DNA of 64,000 nucleotides from Parvularcula sp. (GCA_002704915.1 PAIP01000034.1:255827-319826); one strand, 5' to 3'. Positions 42,962 through 52,286 are shown, counted from the first letter of the stretch. Translations and numbers: made by a program. The notes: generated by a model from the letters alone, not told the origin.

Positions 42962-44560
42962 ATGGGCGCGCCGCCGCTCGCCATCGACCTTGTGGGCCCG
43001 ATCGCCGTTCGCCGGAACGGCGAGCCCGTGACGCTGCCCCAGTCGAAAAAGACCCGGGCCCTGCTGGCCTTTCTGGTGCTGAACCGGGGGCCGCAGCGGC
43101 GCGAGCGGCTATGCGAGATATTCTGGCAGGTCCCGGACGACCCCCGTGGCTCCCTGCGCTGGGCGCTCTCGAAACTGCGCGGCGTCGTCAATGACGATGC
43201 GGCCGAGCGGATCAAGGCCGACCGGGAATATGTGTCGTTCGACGATGCGGATGTCTCCGTCGACCTCGCAAAATTGCATGAGGCGGCGGAGCGGGCCCTG
43301 CGCACGGGCGACGCCGACGAGATCGAACGCGTCGCCGCGGCGCTCGGCGGCGACCTCATGGGCGATCTGGCGCTCTCCGACCAGCCGGACTTCGAACAGT
43401 TTCGTCTCGGCGAGCGTGAAAAGGCCCGCGCCGCACGGGTCGCGCTTCTGCGCGCGCTTGAGGGCAAGCTCGTCAGCGATCATGCGCGCCGCGCCAACCG
43501 GCTTTATGAACTCGTGGAAATCGAGCCCTATGATGTGGACGCGCATGTCAGCCTTGTGGCCGCGCTGGCGCAGGCCGGTCGCAAAACCGAAGCCGAGCGG
43601 CAAAAGGCGCTGAGCGAAAAAGCCCTGCAGGGCGTGGAGGGCGCGGACCTGTCGCGGCTCAACATGGCGCTGTCTGCAAAACCGGTGCAAAAGACGTCAT
43701 CTTCTGCGTCGCAGCTGGCCGTCATCCGACAGAATGTGAGGTTCTGCCGCGGCAAGGACGGCGTCAGGATCGCCTACGCCACGGCGGGGGCGGGGTCGCC
43801 CGTGGTCAAGGCTGCAAACTGGCTCAACCATCTGGAATATGACTGGGAAAGCCCGGTCTGGACCCATGTCTTCCGTTCACTGACGGAAAGGACGAAGCTT
43901 GTGCGTTACGATGCGCGCGGCAACGGCCTTTCCGATTGGGACGTTAGTGATTTTTCTTTCGAGCATCATGTGGACGATCTCGAAGCGGTGGTGGAGGCGG
44001 CGAAGCTCGAACGGTTTCCCCTGATCGGCATTTCGGGCGGCTGCGCCACCTGCATCGCCTATGCCGTGCGCCATCCGGAAAAAGTGTCGAAACTGGTCTT
44101 GGTTGGCGGCTATGCGCGCGGCTGGCGCGCGGGCGGCACGGACGAGCGCATCAAGCAGAACGAAGCCATGGTGACCCTGACCCGCGGCGGCTGGGGACAG
44201 GACAATCCCGCCTTCCGGCAGCTTTTCACCTCGCTCTTCATGCCGGACGCGCCGCCGGTGAACCAGCACTGGTTCAACGAGCTTCAGCGCAAGACCACCT
44301 CGCCGGAAAATGCAGCCGATCTTTTAAGCGCGCTTGGCGATGTGGACGTCACGGATCGTTTGCAGGAAGTGCAGGCGCCGACCCTGGTCATTCATGCGCG
44401 CGGCGATCTGCGCGTGCCGTTGAGCGCAGGCCGCGACCTTGCGGCGAGCATTCCCGATGCGCGCTTTTTGATGCTTGAAACCAATAATCACCTGATGCCG
44501 GAAAACGATCCCGCCTGGCCCGTCTGCCGCGACGCCATCGACGCGTTTCTGGGGGAGTAG
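42962..44560 (+). CDS. SARP-type regulator fused to an alpha/beta hydrolase
   Basis: A 532-residue protein. Residues 1-95 are an OmpR-like winged helix of the SARP type (PLAIDLVGPIAVRRNGEPVTLPQSKKTRALLAFLVLN, LRWALSKLR). Residues about 95-235 are a bacterial transcriptional activation domain (BTAD). Residues about 250-530 form an alpha/beta hydrolase with nucleophile elbow GISGGC, Asp in VIHARGDLRVPL and His in NNHLMPEND. It probably couples recognition of a small molecule or ester to transcription. Divergent from the small-peptide/OsmC unit. Confidence 0.88.
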   Translation: MGAPPLAIDLVGPIAVRRNGEPVTLPQSKKTRALLAFLVLNRGPQRRERLCEIFWQVPDDPRGSLRWALSKLRGVVNDDAAERIKADREYVSFDDADVSVDLAKLHEAAERALRTGDADEIERVAAALGGDLMGDLALSDQPDFEQFRLGEREKARAARVALLRALEGKLVSDHARRANRLYELVEIEPYDVDAHVSLVAALAQAGRKTEAERQKALSEKALQGVEGADLSRLNMALSAKPVQKTSSSASQLAVIRQNVRFCRGKDGVRIAYATAGAGSPVVKAANWLNHLEYDWESPVWTHVFRSLTERTKLVRYDARGNGLSDWDVSDFSFEHHVDDLEAVVEAAKLERFPLIGISGGCATCIAYAVRHPEKVSKLVLVGGYARGWRAGGTDERIKQNEAMVTLTRGGWGQDNPAFRQLFTSLFMPDAPPVNQHWFNELQRKTTSPENAADLLSALGDVDVTDRLQEVQAPTLVIHARGDLRVPLSAGRDLAASIPDARFLMLETNNHLMPENDPAWPVCRDAIDAFLGE

Positions 44561-44573
44561 ATTTCCGCCGTTT

Positions 44574-46319
44574 TTATTCCTGTCTCGGACGAGCGGAATA
44601 ATCGCATTCCGCCACATCAATAATGCCGTCGGTTGAAAAGATGACGGCATATCCAGCAGATTTTACGGCGAATGTTTCATCATGAATGCGCTTGGCGTCA
44701 TAAGCCGCGCCCGGAAAGCGTACGACTTCTTGAATGGTCCATTCGCCGGATGCTTTTCGCGACGCCAGTGTTGCGTAACCGTGAGAAAAAGTCAGATGCG
44801 ACAATCCGTGGATTGATAAAAAACCATCTTTCACCCGAAAGATCTTACTCGTATTATCCGGCACGAGTGTGACTGGTTCGCCTCTATCCGGTCGCCATTC
44901 GAAACTTCCGCCGAATTCGCCTTTATCTATTGCAACGAGTTTGCCGTCGGCAAGGTGGACCTCTTTTTCCGGCTGGTAGGGTGATCTTTCGAAAGTTATT
45001 TTTCGCCCATTATAAGTCCAAGCATTCCAATTGCAGGTTTCGTCACGAAAGACCTCATTATAATCACCAAAATCTTTTCTCGGGGAATAATTATTTCCAG
45101 CGCCGTCATAAGGTTGGTGGCGAATAATTTTTAACACGGCAATTTCAGAAAACCTGCGCAACCCGGGGAGCCAGTGATCAAGCGTTGCTTTTTCGATTGC
45201 CGGTACGGACTCATATGCCTGCAACCGGCCAAGCGCCCGCACCGCCGCATAGACAAGCCGCCAGTCAGATGAGGTGAGAAACGGTTCAATTTGCGGAATT
45301 GCTTCACGATAGCCGATAAGCCCTAAAGTCTCGATGCCATATGCCTGTTCAAGGGCGTTTTCGGATGAGAGAAATGGGATAACATCTTCGCCGGCCGCAC
45401 TCGCATTGCCGCCAAAGTCAGAAAGCACAAACAGGCAATGAAAGGGGTCCCCAGCGTCACCACCCTGCTTGTTTGATGGCGCGCAGGTTTTGGCCAACTT
45501 TCTCGCAACAAAAGGATCGTGAGCCGCTACAAGCGTTCCATAGGCCGCGCCTGAAATAGCCTCATCCCGGTTTCGCAGGAGCGGGCGTAACTCGAAAGCG
45601 CGTTCGCCAAGATATCCGTTCATTGCGGCAAGCCCCGTGAGGGCTGCTATTCGGCGACTTTTTCTCTCGCGCCGATCACGCGAAATTGCAATCCACTCAT
45701 CAGCGACGGCCAAGGCGGAAGATCGCATCTGACCAATCAGCCACTGAGCTGCGAACACGGTGCGGTCGCGCACGCGCCGCGGCTCTGTTTCATTATTTGC
45801 TGATGTCGGCTCAAGCATCGACAACACATAGGGCAACACATCTGTGCCTAATTTTGCTAAGGCCCAGCCTGTCTGGCTATGAATTCCGGCATAAGGCAAA
45901 TCTTCGATTAGAACCTCTATGGCGGCGGGAGAACCAATGTCGCCCAGTGCGCGAGCGATCCAGCCGCCGTGATCGCGCTGCAAAAGCTCTCTCAAAACCG
46001 GAATATGCTTTTCTTCCCAGCCGCCCCATTCGGCGAGAAGAGCGGTGGCGAAGTTATTCCAGCCGTCATGGCCCGTACGGGCTTTTTCGATCAAGGCGTT
46101 TCTTGCATCCTCGCCAAACTGGTTTTTTAGGATGACCCTGACAGCGTCTATTTCAGCAGAATAAATGCCGATTTCGTGTTCGGGTATGGCGGGGTCAAGT
46201 GCGCTGAGACACGCTTCTATCGTGGCGCAATCAGCAACGAGTTTGTCTCGGTTTTCAGCATGTGCTGCCGCTGTAAGAACAGCCATGGCTACTGCGCAAA
46301 AGGAAATCAATGATTTCAA
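44574..46319 (-). CDS. Secreted HEAT-like repeat protein, unknown
   Basis: About 581 residues from a TTG at 46319 with GGAGG eight bases upstream. That start gives a clean signal peptide (LKSLISFCAVAMAVLTAAAHA). The middle is made of HEAT-like repeats (WIARALGDIGSPAAIEVLIEDL, AYGIETLGLIGYREAIPQI, AAVRALGRLQAYESVPAIE). The last 150 residues are beta-rich. The base composition is visibly poorer in GC than the neighbours. It is convergent with the SARP fusion gene. Function not recognised. Confidence 0.75.
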   Translation of the reverse strand: MKSLISFCAVAMAVLTAAAHAENRDKLVADCATIEACLSALDPAIPEHEIGIYSAEIDAVRVILKNQFGEDARNALIEKARTGHDGWNNFATALLAEWGGWEEKHIPVLRELLQRDHGGWIARALGDIGSPAAIEVLIEDLPYAGIHSQTGWALAKLGTDVLPYVLSMLEPTSANNETEPRRVRDRTVFAAQWLIGQMRSSALAVADEWIAISRDRRERKSRRIAALTGLAAMNGYLGERAFELRPLLRNRDEAISGAAYGTLVAAHDPFVARKLAKTCAPSNKQGGDAGDPFHCLFVLSDFGGNASAAGEDVIPFLSSENALEQAYGIETLGLIGYREAIPQIEPFLTSSDWRLVYAAVRALGRLQAYESVPAIEKATLDHWLPGLRRFSEIAVLKIIRHQPYDGAGNNYSPRKDFGDYNEVFRDETCNWNAWTYNGRKITFERSPYQPEKEVHLADGKLVAIDKGEFGGSFEWRPDRGEPVTLVPDNTSKIFRVKDGFLSIHGLSHLTFSHGYATLASRKASGEWTIQEVVRFPGAAYDAKRIHDETFAVKSAGYAVIFSTDGIIDVAECDYSARPRQE

Positions 46320-46399
46320 TGTCGCCTCCGCTCGTAGAGAGTTGAGCGCAGCGTAGCTCAAAGACAAGTAAAGGGGTAGTTAGTTCAAAGAGCGCACCG

Positions 46400-47554
46400 T
46401 CATCGCCAGCGCAGCATGTCGCGATTAAGCGCGGCGATGTTTTTGACACCGGCGAGTTTCATGTCGCGTTCGATTTCGGTCCTCAGATTGAAGAGCGCGC
46501 GCTCGACGCCGGGCTGGCCGGCTGCGGCGAGAGCGTAAAGGTACATGCGCCCGCCGGAACAGGCTTTCGCCCCGGCGGCGATGGCTTTCAGCACATGGGT
46601 GCCGCGGCGGATGCCGCCGTCGCAGATGATGTCGATCCTGTCGCCGACCGCATCGGCGAGTTCGGCGATCTGGTCGAAGGGCGCACGCGATCCGTCAAGC
46701 TGGCGCCCGCCATGGTTCGAGACCATGATCGCATCGGCGCCGATATCGACGGCGCGGCGCGCATCCTCAACGCTCATCACGCCTTTAAGACAAAACGGCC
46801 CGCCCCATTTCGCGCGCAAATCCTCCGCGTCTTTCCAGTTCATGGACTGGTCGAGCATCGTTGCGAAATAATCGCCGATGGAGATCGAGACGTTTGAGCC
46901 TTCCTTGATGTAGTCTTTGAGCTCCGACAGCTCGAACCCGCCGCTGGCGAAATAATTCACCGCCCATGACGGATGCACGGCGAAACTCGCAAGACTTTTT
47001 AAGGTGAGGCGCGGCGGCGAGGTGAAGCCGGTGCGAAGGTCGCGTTCGCGATTGCCGCCGGTGATGGTGTCGACGGTCAGCGCGAGCGCATCGAATTTCG
47101 AGGCTTGCGCCTTTTGCGCCATGGCGTCGTTGAGGCCGCGGTCTTTATGAAAATAAAACTGGAACAGTTTCGGGGTGGAGATGAGCTCGCCGATTTCCTT
47201 CAGTGTGACGGTGCCGAGGGATGACACGCCGAACATGGTCCCGAATTTTTGCGCGGCGAGCGCCACGGCGCGTTCGCCGTCCGGGTGAAACAGGCGCTGC
47301 AGCGCTGTCGGCGAACAGAAGACAGGCATCGCCAGTTTCTGGCCCATCACCGTCACTGACATGTCGACGTCTTCCACGCCCGCCAGGACGTTGGGGACAA
47401 GGTCACATTCCTCAAACGCCTGCGTATTGCGGCGATAGGTGACTTCGTCGTCCGCCGCGCCGTCGATATAGTTGAAGATCGGGCCGGGAAGGCGCTGTTT
47501 CGCCAGCAAACGGAAGTCACCGACATTCGAGCAGGATTTCAGGGGGCGGAACAT
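46400..47554 (-). CDS. lldD: FMN-dependent alpha-hydroxy-acid dehydrogenase (L-lactate dehydrogenase type)
   Basis: A 384-residue enzyme. Family marks are FNYIDGAADDEVTYRRN near the N-terminus, PVFCSPTALQRL, ALTVDTITGGNRERD and the FMN/active-site block VSNHGGRQLDGSRAP with the catalytic His at about residue 280, then DGGIRRGTHVLKAIAAGA. It oxidises L-lactate or a similar hydroxy acid. The symbol is by family resemblance; the substrate is not certain. A family A repeat lies upstream. Confidence 0.87.
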   Translation of the reverse strand: MFRPLKSCSNVGDFRLLAKQRLPGPIFNYIDGAADDEVTYRRNTQAFEECDLVPNVLAGVEDVDMSVTVMGQKLAMPVFCSPTALQRLFHPDGERAVALAAQKFGTMFGVSSLGTVTLKEIGELISTPKLFQFYFHKDRGLNDAMAQKAQASKFDALALTVDTITGGNRERDLRTGFTSPPRLTLKSLASFAVHPSWAVNYFASGGFELSELKDYIKEGSNVSISIGDYFATMLDQSMNWKDAEDLRAKWGGPFCLKGVMSVEDARRAVDIGADAIMVSNHGGRQLDGSRAPFDQIAELADAVGDRIDIICDGGIRRGTHVLKAIAAGAKACSGGRMYLYALAAAGQPGVERALFNLRTEIERDMKLAGVKNIAALNRDMLRWR

Positions 47555-47612
47555 GTTTCTCTTCGTTTAATGTTCCCGCCGTCATAGCAGTCTTCGTCAA
47601 GGGTTGCGAATG

Positions 47613-47740
47613 CGTCATACCGGGCGGCGCAGCGATTTATCGGTGCGCCGCAGAACCGGGATCTTTATCCTGTTGCATTTGTCCTGAAGGTCCCGGATCT
47701 GCGCAGCAGCATTTCATGCTGCGGCGCGTCCGGGATGACG
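47613..47740. repeat. Palindromic intergenic repeat, family A copy 2
   Basis: 128 bp bounded by CGTCATACCGG on the left and CGGGATGACG on the right. The right 51 bases (47691-47741) match copy 1 at 8310-8360 with about six differences. The inner part of the two copies differs in length. It separates the lldD-type and PBP genes, both on the minus strand. Confidence 0.8.
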
Positions 47741-47759
47741 GAGACTAAACGGGCTCCGC

Positions 47760-49853
47760 CTAACGCCGATACCGCCGCGCATTGCCGTCGCGGCGCACGC
47801 TGGCGAGGCCGCGGGAAACCTCGCGGTAAAAATCGAGCAGCACCGGCTCCGCCGCGTAGGAGACGGCGGGATAGGCGCCGTCGAGCGACAGCACCGGCAG
47901 ACCCTGATGCGCCGAGATCATGAACTCTTTCCAGATCGAGGCGGGGATCGTGCCGCCCGTCACTTTTTCCATGGGCGTGTAGTCGTCATTGCCGACCCAG
48001 ACGCCGGCGATGAGCTGCGGCGTGTAGCCGACGAACCAGGCGTCGCGCCAGTCATTGGTGGTGCCGGTTTTGCCCGCCGCCTCGCGCCGGCCGAGGCGCG
48101 CCCGTCCGCCCGTGCCGTTCAGCATCACCTGATAGAGCAGGTGGTTCATTTTCTTCGAGACATCGGCGGTCATCACCCGTTTCGGATTGTCGTCCGAATG
48201 AAGATAAAGAATTTCGCCGTCGCGGGTTTCGATGGAGTCAATGGCGTAGGGCTCGGGTGCGAGGCCGCCGCGCGCGAAGGGGATATAGGCGCTCACCAGT
48301 TCCTCGAGCGTCACATCGACGGCGCCGAGCGCGATGGAGCGATGCGGCGCGATCTCCGATTTGATGCCGAGGCGCTTTGCCGCTTCGACGACCTTGCCGC
48401 GGCCGATGCGCTCGGTCACCTGCACGGCGACGGTGTTGATGGATTTCGCGACGGCTTCGGTGAGGCGCACGGGACCGGCGAAACCGGGCGTATAATTCGT
48501 CGGCTGCCATCCGGCGATGTCGATGGGCTGATCGACGAAGCGCGAATTCGGCGTCAGGCCGGATTCCATGGCGGCGACATAAACAAAGGGCTTGAAGGCC
48601 GAGCCGGGCTGGCGTTTTGCCTGCACCGCCCGGTTGAACTGGCTTTCCTTGTAGTCGCGCCCGCCCACCATGGCGCGAAGGGCGCCCGATTGGTCATAGG
48701 CGACGAGCGCCGCCTGATCGGCGCCCTTGATCCGCGCTTCCACGGTCATGGCGGCGGCGACGGCGGCTTCCGCGTCGCGCTGGAGCTTCTGGTCGATGGT
48801 GGTGCGCACAATGATGTCGCCGGTCGCATTGGGCGCAAGTTCCTTCGCCTTCGCCGCGGCATAGTCGAAGAAATAGCCGAGGCCGGAATCGATATTCTGT
48901 TTGCTGATCACCGGCGGGTTCAATCGCGCTTCGCGCGCCTCGAACGGCGCCACGGCGCCGGTTTCGAGAAGGTTTTGGAGCACGTCATTGGCCCGGCGCT
49001 GCGCCCCTTCGGGGTTCTGCGTCGGCGCATAAGTCGACGGCGCTTTCGGAAGGCCCGCCAGCATCGCCGCTTCGGCGAGCGTCACATCCCGCGCCGATTT
49101 TCCGAAATAGGTTTGCGCGGCGCTTTCCACGCCATAGGCGCCGGCGCCGAGATAAATGCGGTTGAGATAAAGCGAGAGGATTTCGTTTTTGGTGTAGTGA
49201 CCTTCGATCCACAGGGCGAGGAGGGCCTCGCGCGCCTTCCTCTCATAGGTCTGGCGCGGCGACAGGAAGAGGTTCTTCGCAAGCTGCTGCGTGATGGTGG
49301 AGCCGCCTTCAACCACGGTTCCCGCTTTCGTATTGGCGACGGCCGCGCGCAGGGTCCCGCGCAGATCGACGCCGCCATGATCGTAAAAACGCCGGTCCTC
49401 GGTGGAGAGGATCGCCTTGATCAGATGGTCGGGCAGCTCGCCCGGGTCCACATGCTCGCCATAGCGGGCGCCGCGCGCGGCGATCTCCTCGCCATTGCGG
49501 TCGAGAACGATGATCGCCGCCTGGCGGTTGACGTTCCAGAGGTCGGCGTTTTCCGGCACCTGCGGCGCGAGATAGATGAAGGCGAGGCCCAGCGCGACGG
49601 CGGCGCCGAGAAAGCCGAGCGAGACCACCGACAAGGCGAGCGAGCCCCAGAGATTTCGCCAGGCCTTACCGTCGCCGGGCGTCTTCGGATATTTCGATTT
49701 TTCGGGATAGGGTTCTTTTTTCGGCGGTTTGGCCGAAAACCCGAAGAGCCGCAGGAAGTCGCGGTGAAACGCCTCCGCGCCGCGCTTCATATCGGCGAGG
49801 AGATCGGCGATCACGGCGGAAAGCCCGCTCCGGTCGTATTGCTTTTTCGCCAT
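47760..49853 (-). CDS. Class A penicillin-binding protein (PBP1A family)
   Basis: A 697-residue bifunctional cell-wall enzyme with an N-terminal cytoplasmic part of about 70 residues and one membrane anchor (LGFLGAAVALGLAFIYLA). The glycosyltransferase domain has LSTEDRRFYDHGG and GGSTITQQLAKNL. The transpeptidase domain has RQPGSAFKPF (SxxK), then SIN and AAGKTGTTNDWRDAWF (KTG). It polymerises and cross-links peptidoglycan. The large open frame on the opposite strand is its shadow. Confidence 0.93.
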   Translation of the reverse strand: MAKKQYDRSGLSAVIADLLADMKRGAEAFHRDFLRLFGFSAKPPKKEPYPEKSKYPKTPGDGKAWRNLWGSLALSVVSLGFLGAAVALGLAFIYLAPQVPENADLWNVNRQAAIIVLDRNGEEIAARGARYGEHVDPGELPDHLIKAILSTEDRRFYDHGGVDLRGTLRAAVANTKAGTVVEGGSTITQQLAKNLFLSPRQTYERKAREALLALWIEGHYTKNEILSLYLNRIYLGAGAYGVESAAQTYFGKSARDVTLAEAAMLAGLPKAPSTYAPTQNPEGAQRRANDVLQNLLETGAVAPFEAREARLNPPVISKQNIDSGLGYFFDYAAAKAKELAPNATGDIIVRTTIDQKLQRDAEAAVAAAMTVEARIKGADQAALVAYDQSGALRAMVGGRDYKESQFNRAVQAKRQPGSAFKPFVYVAAMESGLTPNSRFVDQPIDIAGWQPTNYTPGFAGPVRLTEAVAKSINTVAVQVTERIGRGKVVEAAKRLGIKSEIAPHRSIALGAVDVTLEELVSAYIPFARGGLAPEPYAIDSIETRDGEILYLHSDDNPKRVMTADVSKKMNHLLYQVMLNGTGGRARLGRREAAGKTGTTNDWRDAWFVGYTPQLIAGVWVGNDDYTPMEKVTGGTIPASIWKEFMISAHQGLPVLSLDGAYPAVSYAAEPVLLDFYREVSRGLASVRRDGNARRYRR

Positions 49854-50083
49854 GCCCGTCCGCTACCCGTCCCGACTCATGACCCTTCCGGGGTCCTGCA
49901 AAACTCATGCTGGCGGCCTTATACCGGCCTGCGCCCTTATCTTGCAAACGGCGGTTTCATGGCCGGCAAAGAGGGCGAAACAAAGTCGCGAATTGGGCAT
50001 GGCAGGGCAGGGTCAGGGGCTTGGCCGTGCGGTTCATGACAATGCCGTAAGGCAAAGTTCACGACGCATTCAGTATCTAAAAA

Positions 50084-50111
50084 AGGCCGCATGATTGCGA
50101 TCATGCGGCCT
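50084..50111 (-). terminator. Terminator of the duplicated-module transcript
   Basis: A 12-bp stem (AGGCCGCATGAT at 50084-50095 with ATCATGCGGCCT at 50100-50111) and a four-base loop, followed on the minus strand by a run of T. It lies just after the stop at 50137, the last gene of the four-gene unit. Confidence 0.9.
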
Positions 50112-50136
50112 CATAAACGATGCAACTATCTGAGGA

Positions 50137-50547
50137 TTACTTGACCATTTTGTCGGTCAGATAGAACGACTGGGTCGAGAAGCCGATGCGCGTGCATTCG
50201 CCGTCTTCGTTCCAGGCAAAGGTGATGAAGCTGAAATCGGCCGTGGACGCCGTGGCCGCGAGCAGCTCGGGGTCCTGTGTGAAACAGGTGAACTGTTCTT
50301 CGTCAGCATCGCCCGCCTGGCAGAACCCGGTGGAAACAATGCCGGCGCCCGTGTCGATCTTGCGGATGCCGCAACCGATGAAGGTCACGTCGTCTTTCGC
50401 CTGTTGCGCCGAGACCATGTCGCCTTGGGCGAAACGGTTGACGAGATCGACATCGACCGGCGCCGGCTGTTTGAACCCGGCGATCGCGGCTGTGGACATA
50501 AAGGCCGCGGCGACCCCCGTCGCGATGATTTTATGTTTCATTTTCAT
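50137..50547 (-). CDS. Four-cysteine secreted protein, copy 2 (unknown family)
   Basis: A 136-residue protein with signal peptide MKMKHKIIATGVAAAFMSTAAIA. The mature part carries the pattern QPAPVDVDL, FIGCGIRK, GFCQAGDADEE, one central Cys, then GECTRIGFSTQSFY. It is clearly paralogous to the gene at 51338, with the same four Cys, so two disulfides are likely. It follows the membrane-anchored partner by 36 bases. No known family recognised; acts outside the inner membrane. Confidence 0.8.
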   Translation of the reverse strand: MKMKHKIIATGVAAAFMSTAAIAGFKQPAPVDVDLVNRFAQGDMVSAQQAKDDVTFIGCGIRKIDTGAGIVSTGFCQAGDADEEQFTCFTQDPELLAATASTADFSFITFAWNEDGECTRIGFSTQSFYLTDKMVK

Positions 50548-50583
50548 TCCTGCTCTCCCTCCAAGGATTAAGCGTTTCCGGTG

Positions 50584-51105
50584 TTAGAATTGGCCCTTGA
50601 TCTCACCGCTGTTGATCGCCTTGGTCAGACGTATCAACGCTGCGCGCCGGGCCTCTGGCGGCAGTTCGGCAATCTTTGCATGGAGTTGGTCCATTTCGAG
50701 CGCTGAAATGGCGCCGCGCTTGGCATAGCGATCGAGATCCTGATCGATTGCGGCTTGTGTCATCAGGGTTTGCGTTTTGTCATAGGCGGGCGCTGGCGCC
50801 GCCGCCGATTGGGGCGAGCCTTGCGCCGTCGCCGCCGGGCGCGCGCTGTTTTGCAAGGCGCCATCAGCGGCGATCCGTTCCAGTTCCTCACGGATAATGG
50901 CGCGAATATTGTCAGCGTCGACATTGGCGGATGAGCTTTGCGTCCATTGCGCGGGCGCGGCGTCGGGGGCCGCCGCCATTTGCATGTCTAAGCGCTTCAC
51001 GCTGTCGGCGATGTCATCGGCGCGCATGTCGAGTTTCAGCGCGTGCAGGCCAAGCATGGCGAGCAGCACTGTTTGAATAGCAGAAAGGGTGAGAAGCCAC
51101 TTCAT
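50584..51105 (-). CDS. Membrane-anchored helical protein, copy 2 (unknown family)
   Basis: 173 residues from the ATG at 51105, chosen by alignment with the paralogue at 51798; the open frame extends to 51219. A signal anchor WLLTLSAIQTVLLAMLGLHAL is followed by a charged helix, a low-complexity Ala/Pro linker and a C-terminal helical domain (ALEMDQLHAKIAELPPEARR, LTKAINSGEIKG). The ribosome site is weak. It is paired with the secreted protein downstream. Probably periplasmic, anchored to the inner membrane. Confidence 0.72.
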   Translation of the reverse strand: MKWLLTLSAIQTVLLAMLGLHALKLDMRADDIADSVKRLDMQMAAAPDAAPAQWTQSSSANVDADNIRAIIREELERIAADGALQNSARPAATAQGSPQSAAAPAPAYDKTQTLMTQAAIDQDLDRYAKRGAISALEMDQLHAKIAELPPEARRAALIRLTKAINSGEIKGQF

Positions 51106-51337
51106 GAGCGGCGTCTGTCTGGCGGAACGCACGCTGATGGAGCGCAAGGCGTCGTTTTGAACAATATATTGAAAAAACTTGTGCTGCGTCGCAACACGAC
51201 CTCCCCCGTCGCGTAACATACTGCATTTAGAAGTTTCGCAAGCAGGCTGTCAATCCGGACGCCAAGGGCGCCGCAACGGAAAACGCCGGACGGGGGGCTC
51301 TGCCGTCCGGCGCAATACGCAACTAACGCAACGTATT

Positions 51338-51760
51338 TTAAAGATTGCTGCCCACTTTCGGCGGGACATAGAAAGACTGGTTCGAAAAACCGATGCGCGT
51401 GCATTGCCCGGTTTTTTCATCCCAGGTGAAAGTGACGTAACCGTAATCGGCGCTGGCTTCGATGGCGTCGAGCAGGTCTTCATTATCCGTGTTGCAGAAC
51501 GCGCGTTCGCCATCCGCGTCTTCGGCCTGGCAGAAGCCGAACGCGATTGCGCCGCCGGCGCCATCGTCGAATTTTCTGACGCCGCAGCCGATGAATTCAT
51601 TCTTGTTGGGCGCATAGCGCGCGCTCAACATGTCGCCGCCGGCGAAAAAGGTGGTGAGATCGACGTCGACCGGCGCCGGCTGCACCATGCCGGCGACAGC
51701 GGCGGTGGAAGCGAAAGCGGCGGCGAAGCCGGCCAACAAGGTTTTACGTTTGATCGTCAT
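51338..51760 (-). CDS. Four-cysteine secreted protein, copy 1 (unknown family)
   Basis: A 140-residue protein with a signal peptide ending AAVAG. It shares with the gene at 50137 the blocks QPAPVDVDL, FIGCGVRK, GFCQAEDADGE and QCTRIGFSNQSFY and the same four cysteines. It begins 37 bases after its membrane-anchored partner. No known family was recognised. Confidence 0.8.
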   Translation of the reverse strand: MTIKRKTLLAGFAAAFASTAAVAGMVQPAPVDVDLTTFFAGGDMLSARYAPNKNEFIGCGVRKFDDGAGGAIAFGFCQAEDADGERAFCNTDNEDLLDAIEASADYGYVTFTWDEKTGQCTRIGFSNQSFYVPPKVGSNL

Positions 51761-51797
51761 GATGAGTTCTCCCTCTCTCGGTTAAGTTTGGTAGGCA

Positions 51798-52286
51798 TCA
51801 CATCCAGCCGTCGATTTCACCTTTGCTCATGGCTTTGGTGAGGGTCGACAGAGCGGCGCGCCGCTCGGCCAGAGGCAATTTTGCGATTTTCGATTGCAGG
51901 GTCGCCATCTCTGCTTCGTTGATGGCGCCGCGGCTTCTGAAAAGACTGATGTCGCGGTCAATAGCGCTGACCGCGTGTTTGACCTGTTCCGGCGATGGCT
52001 GCGGCCGTGCGGGCTGCGCCGGTGTTGAAGCCTGGTTGCGCGGCGTCGCGTCGAGCGCAGCGAGTTCCTCGCGAATGACAAGACGCATGTCTTCGACGCT
52101 GACGGAGGGCGCGCGCGCCGTCTCCCAGGAGAGCGCCGCCGGATCGGACTGGCGCTCAGCCTGCGCGGCGTGCGGCGTCGCGCCGGCGGACAGATCGTCG
52201 ATCTGCATGTCAATGGAAAAGACTTTCAACCCGAGCGCCGCCAGAAGGACGGTCTGGGCTGCGGAAAGCGAAACAAGCAATTTCAT
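51798..52286 (-). CDS. Membrane-anchored helical protein, copy 1 (unknown family)
   Basis: A 162-residue protein with GGAGGGG before its ATG. The N-terminal anchor LLVSLSAAQTVLLAALGLKV is followed by a helix with VEDMRLVIREELAAL, a Pro/Gln linker and the C-terminal domain RGAINEAEMATLQSKIAKLP, LTKAMSKGEIDG. It matches the gene at 50584 along its whole length. First gene of the duplicated module. The 264 bases upstream of it hold no gene and must contain its promoter. Confidence 0.78.
   Translation of the reverse strand: MKLLVSLSAAQTVLLAALGLKVFSIDMQIDDLSAGATPHAAQAERQSDPAALSWETARAPSVSVEDMRLVIREELAALDATPRNQASTPAQPARPQPSPEQVKHAVSAIDRDISLFRSRGAINEAEMATLQSKIAKLPLAERRAALSTLTKAMSKGEIDGWM

Noticed and set aside
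47907-50039. A 710-residue plus-strand open frame
   Set aside because: Antisense to the PBP1A-type gene, which has all catalytic motifs.
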